Shown here: one piece after another, positions 19,760-28,284 of the stretch
How positions within the stretch are numbered: position 1 is the stretch's first letter
How the letters are laid out: every line of letters begins with the position of its first letter
From: JAEUMD01 sp050250815
GTDB lineage: Bacteria; Pseudomonadota; Alphaproteobacteria; Rhizobiales; Hyphomicrobiaceae
Direction of reading: 5' to 3'
NCBI GenBank assembly: GCA_050250815.1
Contig: JBFWNY010000010.1
Span: 37,254-101,253 of the forward strand
DNA: 64,000 nucleotides
Program-made: the position numbers and the translations under genes
The notes under the pieces: generated by a model
The model's input: only the letters and a program-made list of their open reading frames with translations
Told to the model about the DNA's origin: nothing
Database searches by the model: none

Positions 19760-20878
19760 TCACACCCGCATCGGCATGAGCACGTAGAGCGCGGTGTCAT
19801 CGCCGGCGTCGCGCACCATGGTGGGTGAGGCGGGATCGGCCAGCATGAAGCTCGCCTCGTCGCCTTCGAGCTGCCCGGCGATGTCGAGCAGGTAGCGCGC
19901 GTTGAAGCCGATCTCCAGCGGCTTGGCGCCATAGCCGACGCCGATCTCCTCCGTCGCACTGCCGCCGTCGGGGTTGTTGACCGACAGCACCAGCTTGTCG
20001 GGCGCGATGTTGAGCTTGACCGCCCGGCCGCGCTCGGACGCGATGGTAGAGACGCGGTCCACCGCGCTCATGAACGGCCCGTTGGCAACCGTCATCACCT
20101 TGTCGTTGCCCTGCGGAATGACGCGCTCGTAGTCGGGGAATGTGCCGTCGATCAGCTTGGAGGTGAGCGTCACGGTGCCGATCTCGAAGCGGATCTTCGC
20201 CGGGCTAACGCCCACGCGCACGCTGTCGCCACTCGATTCGATCAGGCGGTGCAGCTCGTGCACGGTCTTGCGCGGCACGATCACGCCGGGCATTCCCGAG
20301 GCGCCCTTGGGCAGCGGAAGCTCGACTTGCGCAAGGCGATGGCCGTCGGTCGCCACAGCGCGCAGCGTCTCCTTGCCCTCGCGCTTGGCGGTGTGCAGGT
20401 AGATGCCGTTGAGATAGTAGCGCGTCTCCTCGGTCGAGATCGCAAACCGTGTCTTCTCGATGAGGCGCTTCAGGTCCGCCGCCGTCACCTCGAAGCCGTG
20501 CGTGAGATCGCCAGCCGAAACGTCGGGGAAATCGTCAGGCGCCAGCGTCTGCAGCGCAAAGCGCGCCTGACCGGCCGCGATGGTGAGGCGTTCCTTCTCA
20601 CCGTCGAGCTTCATCTCGACCTCGGAGCCGTCGGGCAGCTTGCGCACGATATCGTGCAGGATGTGGGCGGGCACTGTCACCGCGCCGGCGGTGGCGACAT
20701 CGGCCTTGACGCCTTCGACCACCTCACGCTCCAGGTCGGTCGCCTTGAACGACAGCGTGTCGTCCTTGGCCCTCAGCAGCACGTTTGACAGGATCGGTAT
20801 CGTCGTCCGCCGCTCGACGACGCTTGTGACATGCCCGAGCGCCCGGAGAAGTTCGCCACGTTCGATGATAAGCCGCAT
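19760..20878 (-). CDS. dnaN: DNA polymerase III beta subunit (sliding clamp)
   Basis: The beta clamp encircles DNA and gives DNA polymerase III its processivity. The 372-residue length and the N-terminus MRLIIERGELLRALGHVTSVVERRT are standard for DnaN. Three clamp-fold domains can be followed, with the segment TIPILSNVLLRAKDDTL in domain 1, RYYLNGIYLH in domain 2 and the final ALYVLMPMRV at the C-terminus, where the clamp-binding pocket lies. It is transcribed leftward downstream of dnaA, with a 471-base gap, so it probably also has its own promoter. Confidence 0.97.
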   Translation of the reverse strand: MRLIIERGELLRALGHVTSVVERRTTIPILSNVLLRAKDDTLSFKATDLEREVVEGVKADVATAGAVTVPAHILHDIVRKLPDGSEVEMKLDGEKERLTIAAGQARFALQTLAPDDFPDVSAGDLTHGFEVTAADLKRLIEKTRFAISTEETRYYLNGIYLHTAKREGKETLRAVATDGHRLAQVELPLPKGASGMPGVIVPRKTVHELHRLIESSGDSVRVGVSPAKIRFEIGTVTLTSKLIDGTFPDYERVIPQGNDKVMTVANGPFMSAVDRVSTIASERGRAVKLNIAPDKLVLSVNNPDGGSATEEIGVGYGAKPLEIGFNARYLLDIAGQLEGDEASFMLADPASPTMVRDAGDDTALYVLMPMRV

Positions 20879-21349
20879 GATCGGTCCTTCGGTCTTGTTC
20901 CGGTGCTAGGGATGGCCGCCGGGGATCGCGGAGAACGGGATCGCGCACCGGCCGGGCCGGCAGCACACCCCCACCCGCGAGAAAGCACGCAAGGCACGCT
21001 ACATCGGCTGTACTTCGGCCATGCTACGGCACCGCGTCGGCCGGAACCCGTGCCCGTCGGGGCCGTGATCCCGGAGGAATCGAGGGACCGCAAATTGACC
21101 CCAGTTGCGCCTGCTTTTCAAGGCCCGAAGGGGTCCGCGGAGCGCGAATGAGCGGTTCATCACAGTTCGTGACCGGCTGTTACAGGAAAGATGGGTCCTG
21201 ACGCCCAAAGACTACCTGGCACCAAAGACAAGGAGAGCGGCATGTCTCCACGCCGCTCTCCCGCCCCCACTGCCCCCCACCGGCCAAAGCCCTCTGCCGA
21301 TGGGGGAATATGTGAACCGCCGCCAGCGGCAAGCTCGCGAAGCCAAGCC
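20879..21349. other. Intergenic region between dnaA and dnaN
   Basis: This 471-base region lies downstream of dnaA and upstream of dnaN on the minus strand. It should carry the dnaN promoter. It is GC-rich with only short A/T patches (near 21295-21315), and I found no DnaA-box pair, no CtrA-type TTAA-N7-TTAA site and no credible gene. Confidence 0.4.
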
Positions 21350-22927
21350 TCAATGGCTCAGCAGCTTCTTGAGTTCGTCGATCTCGTCGCGCAGGCGGGT
21401 GTTGCCGTTGACTTCCTTCTCGATCTTGCGGATCGCGTGCAGCACGGTGGTGTGATCGCGATTGCCGAACCGGCGGCCAATCTCCGGCAGCGAACGCTGC
21501 GTGAGCTGCTTGGCCAGATACATGCCGATCTGGCGGGGCCAGACGACCGAACGGTGCCGCCGCTGCGACAGCAGATCGGCCTTCGACACGCCGAAGTGAC
21601 GCGAGACGATGCGCAGGATGTCCTCGATCTTGATGCGCCGCGGCTCAAGTCCCTGCAGCAGGTCGCGTACAACCGTTTCGGCGATGTCGAGCGTGATAGG
21701 TGCCTTCATGTACTGCCAGTTGGCGAACAGCCGCGTGATGGCACCCTCGAGTTCCCGCCCGTTTTCCGTGAGGCGATCGGCGAGCAGCGCGATCACCTCC
21801 GGCGACAGGTTGAACGTGCGGTCCAGCGCCACCTTCTCGGCGATACGCTTCTCGAGAACCTGCACGCGCAGCTCGTGGTCGAGCTGCCCAAGCTCGGTGA
21901 CGAGGCCACGCTGCAGGCGAGAGCGCATACGCTCATTGAGCCGGTCGATATGGTTGGGCGCACGTGCCGAGGCCACCACGACCTGCCGGCCGCCGTCGAG
22001 CAGCGCATTGATGATGTGGTCGAACTCCTGCTCCGTCTTCTCCCCCTGCATGAATTCGAGATCATCGATCAGCAGCAGATGGATGGAGCGGAACTTCTCC
22101 TTGAACGACAGCGGATCGGAGCTGCGCAGAGCCTCGACGAATTGGTAGCGGAAACGCTCGGCCGTCAGGTACAGCACCTGGACGTCCGGGTTGAGCCGCT
22201 TCACCTCCCAGGCGATGGCGTGCAGCAGGTGCGTCTTGCCCAGACCCACCGACGAGTGAATGTAGAGAGGGTTGTAGGCCGCGCCACCACCGACGACCGT
22301 TTCGGCCACCTTCATCGCGCCGGCATGCGCCATGCGATTGGCCGCGCCCACCACGAAGCTGTCGAACGTGTAACGGGGATCGAGCGGCGAGCCCTCGAAA
22401 CCGCCGACGTGCGTGCGGCCGTGCGGCGGGGCGGACAGCATCGGAACGCCGACCGAAACGCCCGAGCGGACCGCTTCGCCCGCAACAGGAGAGGCCACTG
22501 CCGACAGCTCAGCGCGCGGCGCCGTATCCGCACCCGTCTGCGGCTGCCGCTGCGCGTAGCTGCCCGGCTGGCGCAGCACCACATCGACCTTCTGCGCGCC
22601 TTGGAACTCGGCGCGACAGCAATCGAGAAGCTGATCCTCGTAGTTGGACTGGATCCACTTGCAGAGGAACTTCACCGGTACCGAAACCTGCACTGTCGTG
22701 CCGTCGAACCAATCGAACTCGAGCGCATTGAACCAGCTCGAGTAGGTGACCTCTCCGAGCCGCGCCTTGAGCAGCGCGCGCACTTTGTGGCCCATGCCGT
22801 CGGCCGGCTTGCGCGTGCGTACCGGCGTCTCGGCGACGTGGTCCGCCTCCACGGGCTCGGCAACCCGCACCGCGCCTTGCTGCACCTTGGCGACAATCGC
22901 CGCTCCCGTTTTCTCAATGGTCTGCAT
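21350..22927 (-). CDS. dnaA: Chromosomal replication initiator DnaA
   Basis: DnaA opens the replication origin. The 525-residue protein begins at ATG 22927 (MQTIEKTGAAIVAKVQQ) with a GGGGG-type ribosome site; the frame is open further upstream, but that part is arginine-rich junk. Domain I is near residues 45-115, followed by a low-complexity linker. The AAA+ domain has SVGLGKTHLLHA (Walker A, about residue 229) and LLLIDDLEFMQG (Walker B). Domain IV ends with the DnaA signature RDHTTVLHAIRKIE. It is transcribed away from the oriC-like segment at about 23.84-23.97 kb, with a rhodanese gene between. Confidence 0.97.
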   Translation of the reverse strand: MQTIEKTGAAIVAKVQQGAVRVAEPVEADHVAETPVRTRKPADGMGHKVRALLKARLGEVTYSSWFNALEFDWFDGTTVQVSVPVKFLCKWIQSNYEDQLLDCCRAEFQGAQKVDVVLRQPGSYAQRQPQTGADTAPRAELSAVASPVAGEAVRSGVSVGVPMLSAPPHGRTHVGGFEGSPLDPRYTFDSFVVGAANRMAHAGAMKVAETVVGGGAAYNPLYIHSSVGLGKTHLLHAIAWEVKRLNPDVQVLYLTAERFRYQFVEALRSSDPLSFKEKFRSIHLLLIDDLEFMQGEKTEQEFDHIINALLDGGRQVVVASARAPNHIDRLNERMRSRLQRGLVTELGQLDHELRVQVLEKRIAEKVALDRTFNLSPEVIALLADRLTENGRELEGAITRLFANWQYMKAPITLDIAETVVRDLLQGLEPRRIKIEDILRIVSRHFGVSKADLLSQRRHRSVVWPRQIGMYLAKQLTQRSLPEIGRRFGNRDHTTVLHAIRKIEKEVNGNTRLRDEIDELKKLLSH

Positions 22928-23047
22928 GTCTTCGCCCCCTAAGCGACATGAACCCCCGACCGCATAGCCCCGGACACGCCCCCGCCTTCGCGCCCGAACC
23001 TCTCGGGCGGCGCCACGACGTGTCGATCTCACCTGCGATCGGGTGCG

Positions 23048-23491
23048 TTAGCCTTGCACCCAGGGCAGTCCCGCGACCTTCCAGCCGCTACGGATACCCC
23101 TGTGACGGGCGCCATCGAGGGGTCCCTCGAAGCCTTCCGCCACGTTCCGGCAGCACGCATACCCCGCTTCTGCCATCACCTGCGCAGCCATCCGGCTGCG
23201 TCCTCCAGACCGGCAAATGAAGAACAGTTCCGCACCCTTCTCCACGCCGGCACTTTCGAGCAGCATCGTGAGTGACCCGACGAAGTCCGGGTTGATCCGG
23301 TTATCGGGAAACGTCTGCCACTCGACCGCGACCACCTGCTTGCCGATCCCGCTGAGATCCGGCAGCCCGACGAAAGCCCATTCCGACCGTGTCCGCACAT
23401 CGATCAGAACCGACTTGGCGTCGCTCACGAGGCGCGACCAGACCTCCGTCACGGTCACGTCCTCGATCTGGGTGGCGCGCTTGGCCTCCAC
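23048..23491 (-). CDS. Rhodanese-like sulfurtransferase domain protein
   Basis: A 147-residue single-domain rhodanese. The fold is seen from SVLIDVRTRSEWAFVGLPDL to the active-site loop FFICRSGGRSRMAAQVM, whose Cys is the expected persulfide carrier, and ends with NVAEGFEGPLDG. The GTG at 23491 is chosen because it has a GAGGAG ribosome site about eight bases upstream and matches where the conserved sequence begins (VEAKRATQIEDVTVTEVW). The frame remains open to 23746 but that part looks non-coding. It lies between the oriC-like region and dnaA, both on the minus strand. Confidence 0.82.
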   Translation of the reverse strand: MEAKRATQIEDVTVTEVWSRLVSDAKSVLIDVRTRSEWAFVGLPDLSGIGKQVVAVEWQTFPDNRINPDFVGSLTMLLESAGVEKGAELFFICRSGGRSRMAAQVMAEAGYACCRNVAEGFEGPLDGARHRGIRSGWKVAGLPWVQG

Positions 23492-23553
23492 CTCGAACTC
23501 CTCTTCACGAACTCTACTTGAGCCTGTCGCCAGCGAATGCCGGACGACACCTG

Positions 23554-23583
23554 ACTGAACCTTGCTGGACTGAACCTTGCTGG
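23554..23583. repeat. Perfect 15-bp tandem repeat, two copies
   Basis: The unit ACTGAACCTTGCTGG occurs twice without interruption at 23554-23568 and 23569-23583. It lies 63 bases upstream of the rhodanese start, where promoter elements are expected. It may be a simple slippage product or a paired protein-binding site. Confidence 0.8.
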
Positions 23584-23839
23584 AGCAGCGAACGGCAGGC
23601 GCCGGCTCATAGCCGACCGCCGTACACAGACGCCCGCCGCCGGCCCGAGAGGACCGAACCACGAGACGCACAGCAAGGTACTGAACACAACCGCTAGACG
23701 AGAGACGCAACTCGGACGGGTTCGACCGCCGAAACACCACGCGCACCCGGATGCGTCCCCAAAGGGACGCTCCACGCCGGTCCGAGCAACGAAGGGAGGC
23801 GGTATCGACCGCTTCTCAACAGGGCCGGCGTCAGGGAGA

Positions 23840-23968
23840 TTAATAACCGGTTAAGGCCGATCGGCGCAAGCGGCTGCGTGATGCCAATTTTCCTAGTGAT
23901 ATCAAGGTGCAGATTCGTCCAAAAATTGGAATAAATGTCCACAGAACTGTGGAGAAACGCCTTGAGTC
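23840..23968. promoter_or_regulatory. Candidate replication origin or CtrA/DnaA-controlled regulatory region
   Basis: Four signals cluster in about 130 bases. A perfect CtrA-type box TTAA-taaccgg-TTAA lies at 23840-23854. An A/T-rich stretch follows (23881-23935), with the inverted arms CCAATTTT (23884-23891) and AAAATTGG (23922-23929). TCCACAG-aa-CTGTGGA (23938-23953) is a head-to-head pair of DnaA-box-like sequences; TGTGGAGAA at 23948-23956 differs from TGTGGATAA at one base. GANTC sites, the CcrM methylation sequence, sit at 23912-23916 and 23964-23968. The region lies between rpsT and the rhodanese-dnaA genes, and several replication genes run away from it. It could be oriC or only the dnaA-side promoter control region. 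Confidence 0.6.
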
Positions 23969-24007
23969 TTCTGGAAAAACAGGAGGCGTCCGACCGCCAA
24001 AAAGAGA

Positions 24008-24052
24008 GCGGCGCCACCGCTGTCCGCGGGACGCCGCCGCATCGCTTTTTTT
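24008..24052 (-). terminator. Bidirectional hairpin terminator downstream of rpsT
   Basis: GCGGCG (24008-24013) can pair with CGCCGC (24032-24037), with additional inner pairing. On the minus strand the hairpin is followed by a CTCTCTTTTT tract, about 200 bases after the rpsT stop. On the plus strand it is followed by seven T (24046-24052). It would separate rpsT transcription from the oriC-like segment. Confidence 0.5.
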
Positions 24053-24241
24053 AACGCTCAGCGCTGCCGACCACTCCGGCCGCGCCACTTGCCCGCCTCT
24101 GCCGTCCGCCGAGCCGCCCGGAAATACGCGGCTTAGACTTGTTCAGTGATATCTCGGCGGAGCCAGTCGCGGAGTATTGGCCGTTGCGAACAGAACACAG
24201 ACCCAACATGGAGTCGGTGCCTAGGCGAAAAGCCGAGTGAC

Positions 24242-24508
24242 TCAGTTGCCCATGCCGGAAATGCGCGCGGTGAGGCGCGAAATCTTGCGGCTGGCGGTCC
24301 GCTTATGCAGCACGCCCTTCTGCGCGGTGCGCGCAAGCAGGGGCTCGGCGACCTTGAGGGCTGCGACGGCAGCATCCTTGTTGCCGGAGGCAATCGCCTC
24401 TTCGACCTTGCGCACCTCGGTGCGCATCGTCGAACGGCGGGACTTGTTGACCGCCGTGCGCGCAGTGATCTTGCGAACGGCCTTCTTTGCCGACTTGGTG
24501 TTGGCCAT
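24242..24508 (-). CDS. rpsT: Ribosomal protein S20
   Basis: S20 binds 16S rRNA early in 30S assembly. The 88-residue sequence begins MANTKSAKKAVRKITARTAVNK and ends KRTASRKISRLTARISG, both typical of S20, and is strongly basic throughout. ATG 24508 is preceded by a GAGGAGCC ribosome site. Its place next to dnaA is a common alphaproteobacterial arrangement. Codon use and length show no anomaly. Confidence 0.97.
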   Translation of the reverse strand: MANTKSAKKAVRKITARTAVNKSRRSTMRTEVRKVEEAIASGNKDAAVAALKVAEPLLARTAQKGVLHKRTASRKISRLTARISGMGN

Positions 24509-24853
24509 GCGTGGCTCCTCGAGTGATGAAAAGCGATCTGAACCCGGCTTTTGGCGCGACGCCGGGTGGCTGCAAGGCCACGGGCCGGGGGGATCGCACA
24601 AACGCGGTTGCCGCCCGGGATGGATATCCCGAGCGGCTGGGTGGCAGTCCTATAGCGGGGCCGCCAGCACCGGTCAACGCCGGCTTCGCCGCAGCCTACG
24701 CCGCGCGTTGGCAATGCGCTCTGGTGCAAGCTTTGCGGATTCCGTAGGGCCTTCGATTCACGTAGGTTCGCCCGGGGTCGGCGTCAGGGCGGTGTTCTGT
24801 CGTCCGGACCGAAGGATGAGGTCCGTCCCGGAACCCAAACGAGGAGACTACGC
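24509..24853. other. Divergent intergenic region upstream of rpsT
   Basis: This 345-base region separates rpsT (minus) from the first of two membrane-protein genes (plus). It should hold the rpsT promoter and leader, where S20 autoregulation may act. It is GC-rich, and I see no gene, no clear -35/-10 pair and no convincing hairpin. Confidence 0.4.
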
Positions 24854-25459
24854 ATGAAGGCGTCGCTGCTGATCTGGTTCGCACTCATTACGGTGAGTTT
24901 GTGCGCGATGATCGTCGCGATCGGCGCGGGCGCGCCCATGATCCACCTCGTCCTGACGGGTCTGTTGAGCGTCGGCATCGCGCTGATCGCGATCGTGGAG
25001 AACGGAAAGCTGCGCGCCGCTGGAGCATCCAAGGGCGAGATTGCGGCCTCGACGGCGCGCAACATGGGGTTCGTCTACGTATGGGGGGCGGTCGCGATCG
25101 CGGTCACCTACCTGTTCCTGCTGCGCTGGCACGAGTGGTGGCACTTCTTCGCGGCTTTCGCGGTGGCCGGCGCCCTCTGCCTGTTCTTCGCCAACACGCT
25201 GTTGCGTGATGCGGAGAGCGGCCGTATCGATCCGACCATGATGAAGATCGGCCAGGCGCTGGCCTGGGTTCAGCTTGTGGGCATGGTGGTCGCGATGATC
25301 GGTATGATCATCGACGGCAAGCTCTCCCGCCATCTCAACCCGCGCCACCTCGACTGGGCGGCGCAGCACGTGTTCTTCTGTGGTGCGCTGGCGCTGGCGC
25401 TAATCTCCGCCTATGCGCTGTGGGCCGCCCGCAACGATGCGCCAGTGAGTGCGGCGTGA
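24854..25459 (+). CDS. Hypothetical integral membrane protein (paralogue 1)
   Basis: A 201-residue protein with about six hydrophobic segments: ASLLIWFALITVSLCAMIVAIG, HLVLTGLLSVGIALIAIV, the stretch FVYVWGAVAIAVTYLFLL, the stretch FAAFAVAGALCLFFA, ALAWVQLVGMVVAMIGMII and VFFCGALALALISAYALW. No enzyme motif or known family is recognised. The motif HLDWAAQHVFFCGAL near residue 168 also occurs in the following gene, and the whole layout is parallel, so the two are paralogues. The ATG at 24854 follows a GAGGAG ribosome site. Its stop overlaps the next gene's GTG. Confidence 0.75.
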   Translation: MKASLLIWFALITVSLCAMIVAIGAGAPMIHLVLTGLLSVGIALIAIVENGKLRAAGASKGEIAASTARNMGFVYVWGAVAIAVTYLFLLRWHEWWHFFAAFAVAGALCLFFANTLLRDAESGRIDPTMMKIGQALAWVQLVGMVVAMIGMIIDGKLSRHLNPRHLDWAAQHVFFCGALALALISAYALWAARNDAPVSAA

Positions 25460-26052
25460 CACCCGCAGTCGTCATCGCGGCCGTCTCAGTAGCGAGCGCC
25501 GCCGTCATGACCTGGTCGGCACACGCGCAGTTGCGGTCAGTTTCCCTGATCGCTGCGTTGGCCGCCGGCACCACCATTGCCATTTCAGCCTGGCACAACA
25601 ATCGCGGCTGGCTTTCGGCGGCCGCGGCCGATCAGCGTCCGGTGGCCCGTGCCGGCGCTGGCAACGCAGGCCTGCTCGCCGCCGCTTATGCGTGGGGCGC
25701 CCTCGCCATGCTCGCTGTCTACATGCTGTCGGGGCTGAAATGGCAGCACGGCTGGCAATACGGCAGCGGCATGGCGATGATTGCTGCCGGACTGATGCTC
25801 TACAGCCGTGCCGTGCTCACCCCTGGCAGCAGGTTTGCCCGACCGCGCTGGCTCGATACTGTCGCCACGCTCTCGCTCGTCCACGGCATCGGAGTGATCG
25901 CGGGCCTCGGCTTCCTCGTATCGTCGGGTAAACTCGGTGGCCCCAAAGCGGACTGGGCCGCCAATCACGTCTTTGTCGTGGGTGCGTTGACCATTCTGGT
26001 CGTCACCGCCCTGTCGCTCATCACTCACGTCCGGCTGCGGCGGGAGGGGTGA
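25456..26052 (+). CDS. Hypothetical integral membrane protein (paralogue 2)
   Basis: A 198-residue protein starting at GTG 25456, which overlaps the previous stop codon (GTGA). It shares with its neighbour the segments AYAWGALAMLAVYMLSGLKW and KADWAANHVFVVGAL, in the same relative places, and similar spacing of hydrophobic helices. No family or enzymatic motif is recognised. Tandem duplication followed by strong divergence is the simplest explanation. The two probably work together as a hetero-oligomeric membrane unit (inference from translational coupling). Confidence 0.72.
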   Translation: MTPAVVIAAVSVASAAVMTWSAHAQLRSVSLIAALAAGTTIAISAWHNNRGWLSAAAADQRPVARAGAGNAGLLAAAYAWGALAMLAVYMLSGLKWQHGWQYGSGMAMIAAGLMLYSRAVLTPGSRFARPRWLDTVATLSLVHGIGVIAGLGFLVSSGKLGGPKADWAANHVFVVGALTILVVTALSLITHVRLRREG

Positions 26053-26091
26053 CCGGCCCTCCCGCCGGCCGACACGGCCCGGCTGTTCGGA

Positions 26092-26865
26092 TCAGCTGTT
26101 CTTGAAATCCGGCTTCCGCTTCTCTGCAAACGCCGCCATGCCTTCCTTCTGATCGTCGGTGGCGAACATGGCGTGGAACACACGCCGCTCGAACCGCACA
26201 CCTTCCGACAGCGTGGTCTCGTAGGCGCGGTTGATCGTCTCTTTGGTCATCATGACGGCGGGCAGCGACATCGCGGCAATCTTGCCCGCTGCCTTCAGCG
26301 CCTCGTCGAGCAGCGCATCGGCGGCGACGACGCGCGAAACAAGCCCTGCCCGCTCGGCCTCCGCAGCATCCATCATACGCCCGGTCAGGCACATCTCCAT
26401 GGCCTTGGACTTGCCTACGAAGCGCGTCAGCCGCTGCGTACCGCCTGCACCGGGCATGATGCCCAGCGTGATCTCCGGCTGGCCGAACTTGGCCGTGTCG
26501 GCAGCAATGATGAAGTCGCACATCATGGCAAGCTCGCATCCCCCGCCCAGAGCAAAGCCCGCGACCGCAGCAACCACCGGCTTTCGGCAACGCGTGATCC
26601 GTTCCCAGCTGGAGATGAAGTCCTCTGCGTAGACCTGCTGGTAGGTCTTGGCCTGCATCTCCTTGATGTCGGCGCCAGCGGCGAATGCCTTTTCCGAGCC
26701 GGTGATGACGATGGCGCCGACGCCGGCATCCGCCTCGAAGGTGTCGAGCGCGCTATTGAGTTCGCCGATGAGTTGGTTGTTGAGCGCATTGAGCGCCTTG
26801 GGTCGGTTAAGCGTGATCAAGCCCACCCGCCCGCGCGTCTCGACAACGATGCATTCAAAGGCCAT
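26092..26865 (-). CDS. Enoyl-CoA hydratase (crotonase family)
   Basis: A 257-residue crotonase that hydrates 2-enoyl-CoA in beta-oxidation or related CoA pathways. The oxyanion-hole motif AFAAGADIKEM lies near residue 60. The two catalytic glutamates are in ALGGGCELAMMCDF and GQPEITLGIMPGAGGTQRL, matching short-chain enoyl-CoA hydratase. The start at ATG 26865 (MAFECIVVETRGRVGLITLNRP) has a GAGAAACGAGAA-type leader; upstream codons look non-coding. It is divergent from a small membrane protein, with an 83-base gap. Substrate chain length cannot be deduced. Confidence 0.92.
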   Translation of the reverse strand: MAFECIVVETRGRVGLITLNRPKALNALNNQLIGELNSALDTFEADAGVGAIVITGSEKAFAAGADIKEMQAKTYQQVYAEDFISSWERITRCRKPVVAAVAGFALGGGCELAMMCDFIIAADTAKFGQPEITLGIMPGAGGTQRLTRFVGKSKAMEMCLTGRMMDAAEAERAGLVSRVVAADALLDEALKAAGKIAAMSLPAVMMTKETINRAYETTLSEGVRFERRVFHAMFATDDQKEGMAAFAEKRKPDFKNS

Positions 26866-26948
26866 TCTCGTTTCTCCGGTTGATCTGTCGTCCTGCTGAA
26901 CCCTCCGCCTTGGAGGGATTGAGGAGGGCGCCCGCGAGGAGGCCCCCA

Positions 26949-27212
26949 ATGTTCCGCCGCCTGTTCTACATGCTGCTGCTGGTCGCCTTTCTCGCCGCCG
27001 GCGCGCTCAGCGCTTACCTTCTCTGGGGCCATTACCTCGCCTGGCTCGGCTGCACCGACGCCTATGGGCGCTGCTTCGACGCCTCCGGCGCACAGAACCT
27101 GCCGGCAACCGGCATTCCCATGGCTTATGCCGCCATCACCTTCGTGCTCTCGCTCCTGACGTTGTGGGCTCTGGTGGGCGTACTGCGGCCACGCCGCCCG
27201 CGGCCGGCCTGA
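26949..27212 (+). CDS. Small two-helix membrane protein
   Basis: An 87-residue protein with an N-terminal membrane helix (LFYMLLLVAFLAAGALSAYLLW), a short loop with a cysteine pair (LGCTDAYGRCFDASG) and a second helix (YAAITFVLSLLTLWALVGVL) ending in a basic tail RPRRPRP. The start ATG 26949 is preceded by GAGG. The two cysteines could form a disulfide if the loop is periplasmic. No family is recognised. It is convergent with mutM. Confidence 0.6.
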   Translation: MFRRLFYMLLLVAFLAAGALSAYLLWGHYLAWLGCTDAYGRCFDASGAQNLPATGIPMAYAAITFVLSLLTLWALVGVLRPRRPRPA

Positions 27213-27241
27213 TCCCTAGACCCGATCGGCACGAGGCGGCC

Positions 27242-28111
27242 TCAGCGCTGACAGTGCGTACAGTGGAATGTCGACCGTCCCGCGTGGATGCTGCGGCGCA
27301 CAGTGCCCGCACATCCTGGCCGCGCGCAACCCTCTCCCGCGCGGCCGTAGACCAAAAACCTATGCTGGAAATAGCCGAGCCCGCCGTCCGCCGCCCGGTA
27401 ATCCCTGAGCGTCGAGCCACCCGCCGCGATCGCATCGGTGAGAACCGCACGCACCGCCTGCACGACGCGATCGGCCCGAGCGGTCGGTCTGCCGTGGCGG
27501 TCCGCCAGCGAGGCCGCGGCGCGATTTGGTGACAGGCCGGCACGGAACAGCGCCTCGGCGACGTAGATGTTGCCCAGACCCGCGACGTTGCGCTGGTCCA
27601 TCAGGAAGGCCTTGAGGTCGGTCTTGCGCCCGACGGCCCGCGCCGCCAAGCACGCCGCGGTGAACCCATCCCCCAACGGCTCGGGCCCCAACCCCCTGAT
27701 CAGCGGATGCTCGGCGAGTTCTGATTCCGGCACCAGCAGCATGAAGCCAAAACGGCGCGGATCGTTGTAGGTGATGGCCGGGCCACCGGCCATTTGCAGC
27801 ACGACGTGGTCGTGGCGCGGATCGGCGCCTGTTTCATGCTCAAAGTCACCCGGACGCTGCGCGCCGACGGTGAACCGCCCGCTCATGCCCAGGTGCATGA
27901 TCAGCGTCTCGCCGGACGACAGGCGCGCGATGAGATACTTCGATCGACGGTCGAGCCCCCGGACGGTCTTGCCCTGCAGCCGCTCGGTCATGCGCTCGGG
28001 AAACGGGAACCGCAAGTCGGGCCGCCGGACCTCCACTTTGCGGATGCGCTGGCCGACCATCGCGGGCTCGAGCCCGCGCCGCACCGTCTCGACCTCGGGC
28101 AGCTCAGGCAT
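27242..28111 (-). CDS. mutM: Formamidopyrimidine-DNA glycosylase MutM
   Basis: MutM (Fpg) removes 8-oxoguanine and other oxidised bases and cleaves the abasic site. The mature N-terminus PELPEVETVRRGL carries the catalytic Pro and Glu. The void-filling and helix-two-turn-helix segments are present (LIMHLGMSGRF, LMDQRNVAGLGNIYVAEALF). The C-terminal zinc finger is C-x4-C...C-x2-C (GEGCARPGC ... FHCTHCQR). I chose ATG 28111, which places Met directly before the catalytic Pro; upstream in-frame codons are not conserved sequence. The 289-residue length is normal. It is next to ubiE, as in many alphaproteobacteria. Confidence 0.97.
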   Translation of the reverse strand: MPELPEVETVRRGLEPAMVGQRIRKVEVRRPDLRFPFPERMTERLQGKTVRGLDRRSKYLIARLSSGETLIMHLGMSGRFTVGAQRPGDFEHETGADPRHDHVVLQMAGGPAITYNDPRRFGFMLLVPESELAEHPLIRGLGPEPLGDGFTAACLAARAVGRKTDLKAFLMDQRNVAGLGNIYVAEALFRAGLSPNRAAASLADRHGRPTARADRVVQAVRAVLTDAIAAGGSTLRDYRAADGGLGYFQHRFLVYGRAGEGCARPGCAGTVRRSIHAGRSTFHCTHCQR

Positions 28112-28284
28112 GGGTGCGATACCGCCACCAGCCAGGGGCAGCGCGCTCCGCACCGTTGACGACGATGTGTCTTGTCATTTCGGCCCGTCCATCCGAAGGC
28201 GCCTGCCATCCCCTGTGCAAGGAAAGCCAGCACCACTTTTCTCCGGAGCACATGAAGTTGCAGGCACGCGCCTGCGCCAACGGC

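Noticed and set aside
21191..22942. 583-codon plus-strand open frame opposite dnaA
   Set aside because: It lies wholly antisense to conserved dnaA and shows no protein-family features.
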